Below, piece after piece: positions 54,229 through 60,862 of a stretch of DNA of 64,000 nucleotides. The stretch lies in NCBI RefSeq assembly GCF_002116635.1, contig NZ_LQPW01000143.1, positions 16,537-80,536 of the forward strand. Direction: 5' to 3'. Position 1 is the first letter of the stretch. Each line of letters opens with the position of its first letter. Origin of the DNA: Mycobacterium szulgai (GTDB lineage Bacteria; Actinomycetota; Actinomycetes; Mycobacteriales; Mycobacteriaceae). The translations under genes were made by a program, and so were the position numbers. Under the pieces are notes generated by a model. It was given only the letters and a program-made list of their open reading frames with translations. It made no database searches and was not told the DNA's origin.

Positions 54229-54933
54229 GTGAAAAAAGACCGCCTGGCCCTCGGCCCTGAACCGGCGCCGGTGGTTCGGACGCCCGTGGCTCTGTCCGGG
54301 CAGCGGCTACGGGTGCTCGAGTACGTGCGTGCGCACTCCCCCGTCCGGGTCGGCGACGCCGCCGGCGCACTTGACCTGCACCCCAACACCGTTCGCGAAC
54401 ATCTCGACGCGGTCGCCGGGCTCGGGCTCGTCGAGCGCTCCACGGCAACCGCCCTCGGGCGCGGGCGGCCGGCCACGTTGTATCGCGTGTCGGCCGCCGA
54501 TCCGGCCGTCGCCGTTCGCGATTACGCGGGCCTGGCGACCGCACTGGCCGGTCATCTGGCTCGGACCAGCGCCGCCCCCGAGCGCGATGCGCAGGCTGCC
54601 GGTATCGAGTGGGGACGCGAACTCATCGATGAGGACAGCCAAGCCGGCGGTGATCCGCGACAGACCGTGCTTGACGTGCTGACCCGCCTCGGCTTCGCAC
54701 CGGACGACGAGGGCACGCCGAGCGCCGGGGGTATCGCGCTGCGTCGCTGCCCGTTGCTGGAGGCAGCGCGGCGTTACCCCACCATCGTCTGTCAGGTCCA
54801 CCTCGGCATCGTCGAGGGAATGCTGGAGCGGCTCGGCGCTCCCAGCGGCCAGGGGCTCGATCTCATTCCATTCGCCGAACCCGGCGCCTGCCGGCTGTTC
54901 CTACCAGAACCCGTGGTGCGACATGGTGATTGA
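54229..54933 (+). CDS. HTH regulator with Cys-rich sensor domain (nitrite reductase-linked)
   Basis: 234 residues from GTG 54229. HTH region VRVGDAAGALDLHPNTVREH, then a sensor half with RRCPLLEAARRYPTIVCQVHLGIVEGMLE-type elements (RRCPLLEAARRYPTIVC, then HLGIVEGMLE) and PGACRLFL. C-X13-C and the following His-Leu-Gly equal those of the regulator at 52191. It is probably an Fe-S, redox or NO sensor controlling its own operon and the divergent hemerythrin gene. The end overlaps the next gene by 11 bp. Confidence 0.82.
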   Translation: MKKDRLALGPEPAPVVRTPVALSGQRLRVLEYVRAHSPVRVGDAAGALDLHPNTVREHLDAVAGLGLVERSTATALGRGRPATLYRVSAADPAVAVRDYAGLATALAGHLARTSAAPERDAQAAGIEWGRELIDEDSQAGGDPRQTVLDVLTRLGFAPDDEGTPSAGGIALRRCPLLEAARRYPTIVCQVHLGIVEGMLERLGAPSGQGLDLIPFAEPGACRLFLPEPVVRHGD

Positions 54934-56014
54934 CCGACGCATTCCGTCCCGGGCGCTGCTGCTTGTCCCCGGCGGGTTCGCGCTTCTGGCCGGACTCGAT
55001 GCGGCGCTGCTGTTGCTCGGCCTGCCCGCGCCGTTCAAGACGACCCAGCTGGCCGAAGTGCACGGCGTCCTGCTGGTGCTCGGGTTCGTCGGCACGGTGA
55101 TTGCGCTGGAGCGAGCAGTGGCCGCACACCGGTGGTGGGCCTACCTGGGCCCGGCGTTCCTGGGCGCCGCAGCGGTGCTTCTCGTCACCCGGACACCCCG
55201 AAACCTGGGCGGGGTCCTGTTGGTCGCCGGATCCGCGGTGTTGGTTGCGGTATACGCGTCGCTGTGGCGGCGCTCTGCCGACTCGGCGATTCTGGTCCAG
55301 GTCGCCGGTGCGGTGCTGGCGACGGGCGCGGCGCTGTTGTGGCTGGGTGGCGTGCCGGTCCCCGACCTATTGCCCTGGCTGTCGGGATTTCTCATCCTGA
55401 CGATCGTCGGGGAACGCCTTGAGCTCGCCCGCCTGACCATGGCCGGCACCCCGGCCGAAGGGACGCTGATCGTCCTCGCTGCGGCGATGGTCGCCGGCAC
55501 CGTCGCCGCATTGTTGTGGCCGGCGCCCGGCTACCCGTTGCTCGGCGCGACGCTGCTGGCGACGGCGCTGTGGCTGTACTGGTTCGATGTCGCCCGCCAC
55601 ACCGTACGTGCGACGGGCCTGACCCGATACATCGCGGTGTGCCTGCTTGCCGGCTATGTGTGGTTGCTGGTGCCGGCCTTGACCTGGCTGCTCACCGGCC
55701 AAATCCGTTCCGGCGCAGGTTATGACGCGGTAGTACACGCGGTGATGCTGGGCTTCGTGCTGTCGATGATCATGGCGCACGCACCCGTGATCTTGCCCGC
55801 CGTGTTGCGTCGCCCGCTGCCCTACACCGGCTTGATGTACGGGCCGTTGGCGCTGTTGCACCTGTCCCTGCTGCTGAGGCTGGCGGTTGGTGATGCACGC
55901 GGCCTGCGTTGGGCCGTGCAGGCGGGCAGCGTCCTGAACATCGTGGCTGTCCTCGGATTCATTGCCGTCGCAGGCTATTCGGCGATGCGCGCAGCCCGTC
56001 GGGTGCCGGCATGA
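54923..56014 (+). CDS. Polytopic membrane protein (NnrS-like neighbourhood, family uncertain)
   Basis: 363 residues, about ten to twelve helices. Conserved-looking His and charged residues occur inside helices: AEVHGVLLVLGFVGTVIALE, VVHAVMLGFVLSMIMAHAPV, and GERLELARL. These resemble heme-copper or NnrS-type membrane proteins found with NO metabolism, but I cannot assign it firmly. It is translationally coupled to the regulator upstream and to the nitrite reductase downstream (ATGA). It may supply electrons, copper or heme to that enzyme. Confidence 0.65.
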   Translation: MVIDRRIPSRALLLVPGGFALLAGLDAALLLLGLPAPFKTTQLAEVHGVLLVLGFVGTVIALERAVAAHRWWAYLGPAFLGAAAVLLVTRTPRNLGGVLLVAGSAVLVAVYASLWRRSADSAILVQVAGAVLATGAALLWLGGVPVPDLLPWLSGFLILTIVGERLELARLTMAGTPAEGTLIVLAAAMVAGTVAALLWPAPGYPLLGATLLATALWLYWFDVARHTVRATGLTRYIAVCLLAGYVWLLVPALTWLLTGQIRSGAGYDAVVHAVMLGFVLSMIMAHAPVILPAVLRRPLPYTGLMYGPLALLHLSLLLRLAVGDARGLRWAVQAGSVLNIVAVLGFIAVAGYSAMRAARRVPA

Positions 56015-58572
56015 ATCGCTCGGGATGGCATTTACGGGTCGGGGCGGTCGTTTTCGCCTGGCTCGCCGCGCTCGTCTCAGTGGCGGCGGGGCACCGGTTC
56101 CTGCCGCTGTCCGGCTGGCTACTGGTCCATCTGTTGGCGCTGGGCGCAGCCGGTAATGCGATCCTAATCTGGAGCCGGCATTTCGCAGATGCATTGCTGC
56201 GCACAGCTCCGGACCCGGCCCGGAAGTCAGAAGTGTTGCGCCTCTTGGCCTTTAACGTCGGTGCGGGCGCAGTGGTCGCGGGCATGCTGGGTCGGTGGTG
56301 GCCGGTGGTTTTGGCGGGAGGTGTCGTGGTCGCCGTCGTCGCCCTGGCGCACGGCGCGGCACTGCTACGGCAGTTGCGTACCGCGTTGCCCGCCCGCTTC
56401 GGTGTCACCGTTCGCTACTACGTCGCCGCGACGGCGTGTCTGGCTGCCGGCGCCGGACTTGGTGTGGCGATGGCGAACTCGGCGCTGCCCGGGCGCATCC
56501 ACGAGCGGTTCATCCTTGCGCATGCGGCGCTGAATTTGTTCGGTTGGGTGGGACTCACGGTGTTGGGCACACTGGTCACGCTGTGGCCGACGATGCTGCG
56601 CACCCGGATGGCCACCGGAGTCGAGGCGGCCGCCCGCGACGGCCTGCCGGCCCTAATGATCGCCCTGGCGGTGGCCACCGCTGGTGCGGTAGTGGGGTCA
56701 CCGTTGATTACCGGACTGGGCGCCCTCGGCTATCTCGGTGCTGCGGTGATCGTGCTGCGGCCGCACCTCGACGAGATTCGGCGCAAGCGGCCCAACGACT
56801 TTGCGACCTTGTCGGTTTTGGCGGGCGTGGCCTGGCTGATCGGGTCGCTGGCCTCCGCCGTGGTGGCACTGGTGATTTCGCGGACCTGGCCGGCCGCGGT
56901 GGCGGCGCTCGGCGCGCTCACCGCTCCGGTCCTGGCCGGCTTCCTGGTGCAGGTGCTGCTCGGGTCACTGACGTACCTGACGCCGGTAGTGATGCGCGGC
57001 CGTTCGGCGACGCTGGCGGCCGGAGCCGAGCTCGAGCGGGGAGCTGGGTGGCGGCTCACCGTCGCCAACGCCGGGCTGCTGCTGTGTGTCCTTCCGATAC
57101 CGAGCCTGGTGCGGGTTGCGTCATCGATGCTGGTGCTGGTGTCCTACGCGGCCTTCCTGCCGCTGCTGGTCCGGGCGGTGTGGCGGGCACACCGGGATCG
57201 CGACAAGCCGTCGCCTGCCGACCGACCACACCCGGCACGGCGACTCGGCGCCGCCGCCGCGGGACTGGCCGCCGTCGTGCTGGCCGCCGCAGCCGGCGTG
57301 GCCGCCGATCCCGCCGCGATCGGTATCCCCACCACGCCCCAGGTTGCCGTGGCGGCCACCGGGCACACCACCACAGCATCGGTCCGAGTCGAGGGCATGC
57401 GCTTCGTGCCCGACACGGTGGACGTGCCGGCCGGAGACCGGCTGCTGATCACCCTCGCCAACACCGGCACCAACCAACACGACCTGGTGCTGTCCAACGG
57501 CGCCCGCACCGGACGGTTGGCACCGGGTGAATCGGCCGTCCTTAACGCCGGCGTGATCGGCTCCAGCCTCGACGGCTGGTGCGCCGTGGCCGGACACCGC
57601 CAGATGGGCATGACGTTTTCGGTTCGGGTGACTGGCGCGCCGACACACGCCGCGCACCCAGATCACCAGGGGCCGGGGCACGTCGCGCCGATCGCGGCTG
57701 CCGACATCGCCCGCAGCCTTGGCGCAGACCCGGGTCCGGCCTTCAACGCGCGTGACGCCGCGCTGCCGCCGGCGACTGCCGCGCACCGTCTGACGCTGCC
57801 GGTAACCGAGATTCAACGCGAGGTCTCTCCCGGAATCACCCAGCGGCTGTGGACATTTGGCGGTACCGCCCCCGGACCCACGTTGCACGGCAAGATTGGC
57901 GACGCCTTCGAAATCACTCTGATCAACGACGGCAGCACCGGCCATTCGATCGACTTCCACGCCGGGGCGCTGGCCCCCGACGAGCCGATGCGGACAATCC
58001 AGCCCGGCGAGCGCCTGGTGTACCGGTTCACCGCCACACGCGCAGGTATCTGGCTGTACCACTGCTCGACCATGCCGATGTCGCTGCACATCGCCAACGG
58101 CATGTTCGGGGCGGTGATCATCGACCCGCCGGATCTGCCGCGCGTCGATCGCGAGTACGTGATCGTGCAGTCCGAGATGTACCTCGGCGCGCCGGGTGAA
58201 GATGCCGATACGGACAAGGTCGCGGCAGACAAGCCCGACCTGGTGGTGTTCAACGGCTATGCCCGCCAGTACGACCACACGCCGCTGACCGCCCGGGTTG
58301 GCGAGCGGGTCCGGATTTGGGTGCTTGCCGCCGGACCCAACCGAGGCACCTCGTTCCACGTGGTTGGTGGCCAGTTCGACACCGTGTGGACCGAGGGCGA
58401 CTACCGGCTGCGGCCAGGTGCCGGCGGTGCGCAGACGCTCGGATTGTTCGCCGCCCAAGGCGGATTCGTCGAACTATCCTTCCAGCAGCCCGGTCGATAC
58501 CCGTTCGTGTCGCACGCGATGGTCGACGCCGAACGCGGCGCCCACGGCATCATCGAGGTGTCTGCGCGGTGA
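56011..58572 (+). CDS. nirK: Membrane-anchored copper nitrite reductase with extra cupredoxin domain
   Basis: 853 residues. Residues ~1-420 hold roughly ten to twelve membrane helices. Residues ~455-545 are a cupredoxin (NQHDLVLSN; DGWCAVAGHRQMGM: His, Cys, His, Met). Residues ~560-853 are a NirK/AniA-type reductase. All sites are present: type 1 copper H645, C685, H693, M698; type 2 copper H650, H684, H835; catalytic D648 and H783. It should reduce nitrite to NO outside the membrane, with the middle domain feeding electrons. A multicopper oxidase role is less likely. Confidence 0.88.
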   Translation: MNRSGWHLRVGAVVFAWLAALVSVAAGHRFLPLSGWLLVHLLALGAAGNAILIWSRHFADALLRTAPDPARKSEVLRLLAFNVGAGAVVAGMLGRWWPVVLAGGVVVAVVALAHGAALLRQLRTALPARFGVTVRYYVAATACLAAGAGLGVAMANSALPGRIHERFILAHAALNLFGWVGLTVLGTLVTLWPTMLRTRMATGVEAAARDGLPALMIALAVATAGAVVGSPLITGLGALGYLGAAVIVLRPHLDEIRRKRPNDFATLSVLAGVAWLIGSLASAVVALVISRTWPAAVAALGALTAPVLAGFLVQVLLGSLTYLTPVVMRGRSATLAAGAELERGAGWRLTVANAGLLLCVLPIPSLVRVASSMLVLVSYAAFLPLLVRAVWRAHRDRDKPSPADRPHPARRLGAAAAGLAAVVLAAAAGVAADPAAIGIPTTPQVAVAATGHTTTASVRVEGMRFVPDTVDVPAGDRLLITLANTGTNQHDLVLSNGARTGRLAPGESAVLNAGVIGSSLDGWCAVAGHRQMGMTFSVRVTGAPTHAAHPDHQGPGHVAPIAAADIARSLGADPGPAFNARDAALPPATAAHRLTLPVTEIQREVSPGITQRLWTFGGTAPGPTLHGKIGDAFEITLINDGSTGHSIDFHAGALAPDEPMRTIQPGERLVYRFTATRAGIWLYHCSTMPMSLHIANGMFGAVIIDPPDLPRVDREYVIVQSEMYLGAPGEDADTDKVAADKPDLVVFNGYARQYDHTPLTARVGERVRIWVLAAGPNRGTSFHVVGGQFDTVWTEGDYRLRPGAGGAQTLGLFAAQGGFVELSFQQPGRYPFVSHAMVDAERGAHGIIEVSAR

Positions 58573-58659
58573 CGTGCCTGATGCGGCTCAGTCGGCGGCA
58601 TCGCTACACTCACACCGCCGCCAGCGACTAGGTTTGGTCAGGTATTCAACAACGTCCCC

Positions 58660-58732
58660 GCCCTCGTAGCTCAGGGGATAGAGCACGGCTCTCCTAAAGC
58701 CGGTGTCGCAGGTTCGAATCCTGCCGGGGGCA
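58660..58732 (+). tRNA. tRNA-Arg (CCU anticodon)
   Basis: Cloverleaf of 73 bases: acceptor GCCCTCG pairs with CGGGGGC (one G-T pair), D-arm GTAGCTCAGGGGATAGAGCA, anticodon stem CGGCT/AGCCG with loop CTCCTAA (anticodon CCT), T-arm GCAGG-TTCGAAT-CCTGC, discriminator A. No CCA is encoded. It reads AGG codons. tRNA genes are common integration sites, and mobile-element debris follows directly. Confidence 0.95.
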
Positions 58733-58753
58733 CTTTCGGTCTGTATTAGCTCG

Positions 58754-58837
58754 GTTGATGCTTGACATTTCTGTTTCGGGTGATGCCTGACAGTGTTCCG
58801 GGTGATGCTTGACAGTTGTTTCCGTTGATCCTTGACA
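58754..58837 (+). repeat. Four imperfect 14-bp direct repeats, IS-end type
   Basis: GTTGATGCTTGACA (58754), GGTGATGCCTGACA (58779), GGTGATGCTTGACA (58801) and GTTGATCCTTGACA (58824), spaced 25, 22 and 23 bp. They lie between the tRNA and the transposase remnant; multiple internal copies near the end of an insertion sequence are typical transposase binding sites. Confidence 0.7.
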
Positions 58838-58846
58838 GTCCTTTGA

Positions 58847-59305
58847 ATGAAGCAGTTGAGCGCGGCTTGGCAGCGGCATCAAGCGGTGATGGCTGTGACT
58901 GCCGATGAGGTGTCGCGGAAAACGCTGCATACCTGGTTGGCCCGGTATGAGGCCGCCGGCCTAAAAGGGTTGGTGGATCGGTCGCATCGGCCGGTGTCGT
59001 GTCCGCATCAGATGCCGGCCTTGGTGGAGGCGACGTTGTGCGGTGCGCGGCGCCGCCCGATCGGTGCTGCCGGGGCCTGGGCGTGGGATCGCCGGCACGG
59101 TTCGGTGTTCGTGGCGCCGCTGATGGCGGCGACGCTGGCGAGGCATGGCGCGGCGACCGCGGGACGGCACAGATCAGGCCGGCGGCGTTCGTATGGCGTG
59201 ACCTGCCCGGCTCAGGTCGGCTACTTCTGGAAGGGGCGCTGTTGCTCCGACGCCAGTTGCTCCACCATTTGGCAGAGGTTGACGACAGCCGCGCTCAACT
59301 TGTAG
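58847..59305 (+). pseudogene. Truncated IS481-like transposase
   Basis: The first ~65 residues match the N-terminus of IS481-type transposases: HTH end SRKTLHTWLARYEAAGLKGL and the signature VDRSHRPVSCPHQMP. A few HTH residues seem deleted before SRKTLHTW. After CGARRR the frame leaves the family pattern and no DDE integrase core follows. It is an inactive fragment beside tRNA-Arg. Confidence 0.8.
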
Positions 59306-59469
59306 ATCGTGGCGTCCCGGTCTGCCATGCAGGTCTGCCAGTCTGGGAAGTCTTGCGGCGGTTTCTGGTTGTCTGCGTTGGCGTGGATTTTCTGCTCGAT
59401 TTGTTCGCACACATCCGCGATATTCATCTCTTCCGTCGCGCCCATATCGGCAAGCCATTGATCAGCCAT
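59221..59469 (-). CDS. Small hypothetical protein
   Basis: 82 residues starting MADQWLADMGATEEMNIADV. GAGAGGTGAGGATCTGAC precedes the ATG at 59469, a plausible ribosome binding site. The sequence is acidic/amphipathic and helical (VCEQIEQKIHANADN; LSAAVVNLCQMVEQLASEQQ), with no recognised domain. It overlaps the end of the transposase remnant on the other strand. Probably an acquired orphan gene. Confidence 0.5.
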   Translation of the reverse strand: MADQWLADMGATEEMNIADVCEQIEQKIHANADNQKPPQDFPDWQTCMADRDATIYKLSAAVVNLCQMVEQLASEQQRPFQK

Positions 59470-59695
59470 GTCAGATCCTCACCTCTCCAAATGCCATCTC
59501 GTAGGCTATCTGGTCCATGTCACGGCGACGTTGGCGCGGTTCTGTGCGCTGACGGCGGGGCGACCCACGTCCAAAATCTCACTTGTCTGCCGACTCTCCG
59601 CCAAGGACCATGACGGACTGTCGAACCGTGTTGGAGACCATCAGAAGTTTCGAGACCGCACGCCAAAGCGCACCGAGCAAGTTCATGCTTGGTGC

Positions 59696-60154
59696 ATGGC
59701 GGAGACTCAGTCTGTCCACTCCCAACAAATTTGCCGTCGCCGCGGCAGTCGCTTGATTTTCGTCGGGGTTGGATTGATCGCCTTGTCTGCGGTCCTCTTC
59801 CTAGTGATTTTCATGACTGTGAGCCTTCAAACCAAGACCCCGCCGCCGGCAACCACCGCGACCCTTCCGCCGGCAACCACCCCGACCCGGCTGCCGACTA
59901 CATCGATGCCGCCGGAAACCAAAGCGACCGAGCCGCCGGCAACCACCTCGACCGCACCCCCGGTAACCACCCTGATCGTGGTACAGCCGCCCAGTGCCGC
60001 CCCGCCGCCAGGCGGCGGGCTCACCGGCCCTGTCCCGATACTTGGAGCCATTGCGGCGCTTCTCGTTGCTCTAAGTGGACTGATAACTGCAGCAACCGGA
60101 CTGTTTAAGGTGCTACGAGTGCGGGGTCCTGCCACAAGCGCACCATCGGAGTGA
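59696..60154 (+). CDS. Small membrane protein with Pro/Thr-rich linker
   Basis: 152 residues from ATG 59696 (an open frame extends upstream to 59468). One membrane helix near the N-terminus (LIFVGVGLIALSAVLFLVIF), then ~75 residues rich in Pro, Thr and Ala with PPATT repeats, then a second helix (VPILGAIAALLVALSGLITA). The linker is probably outside the cytoplasm and could be O-mannosylated. No family recognised. Confidence 0.55.
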   Translation: MAETQSVHSQQICRRRGSRLIFVGVGLIALSAVLFLVIFMTVSLQTKTPPPATTATLPPATTPTRLPTTSMPPETKATEPPATTSTAPPVTTLIVVQPPSAAPPPGGGLTGPVPILGAIAALLVALSGLITAATGLFKVLRVRGPATSAPSE

Positions 60155-60862
60155 CCAGGCCAACCGACCACGCCCAAAGCGCCTAACAGGTTCGAGCAGG
60201 CCATCGGTTGCGGGCGGAGCCGACGGCGCGGGTCCGACTTCATTTCCTCACTGCGCCGTTTTGTCAAGCGGTATTTTGTGCGAGTAATTTCGAGGGGACA
60301 CTTTGTTGAACCGTCCAGCGGAGAACCGCTTTATGGATGGGCATTTTGTGGCATTTTGTGACGAGTTTGCCTGGTTCGTGAGACGCCGCAATAGCGCCAC
60401 ATTTACGTGTTGGATTCGGCATTATTTGCGAATCGCACTGTTTGTGCCGCCCGCGAGAGCTAGCCGCCGGCCGCCTAGCGCATGGCACGAAGGGCCGACG
60501 GGCCATCGGATCGCGCTTTGCCTGGTCAGACACCAAGCCCGCTAGCCGGTAGGCCCTTTAGGCCGCAGCTCACGGGCGCGAAAATGCGACTTGAGCGCAT
60601 GGTTGCGCCCGGGACTCCCCTGGTCAAACGTCGATTATCTCCGGGGCACAGAGAGCTTGCTCATGGCATGAATTCAATTTCGACGAATATTAGAAGGTTA
60701 TTTCAATAGCAGTTGTAAGTAATCGGCGTGACGATAATGAATCTATGGCAAACCAGTAATAAAACTGTAATAAAGCTGGGATCCGACAGCAATCAGCGGT
60801 ACATATGAACTCGTTATGGAGTCGTTATGAGTTCGTTATAAGGGTCGAGAAGGGGTTGGGTC
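60155..60862. other. Low-GC non-coding stretch upstream of PE-GH18 gene
   Basis: About 700 bp with no convincing gene; small frames (for example 60303-60545) lack ribosome binding sites and family resemblance. The 60660-60850 part is clearly AT-rich for this genome. A direct repeat GGCATTTTGTG occurs twice near 60340-60360. The region probably carries the PE-GH18 promoter and an insertion scar. Confidence 0.5.
60811..60839 (+). repeat. Three TCGTTAT repeats with 11-bp period
   Basis: TCGTTAT starts at 60811, 60822 and 60833, about one helical turn apart, ending 24 bp before the PE-GH18 ATG. This looks like a phased activator or repressor site, or a tandem slip near the transcription start. 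Confidence 0.5.

Noticed and set aside
58754..58837. CRISPR-like short repeats
   Set aside because: Only four imperfect 14-bp copies with 8-11 bp between; no cas genes. IS-end binding sites fit better.
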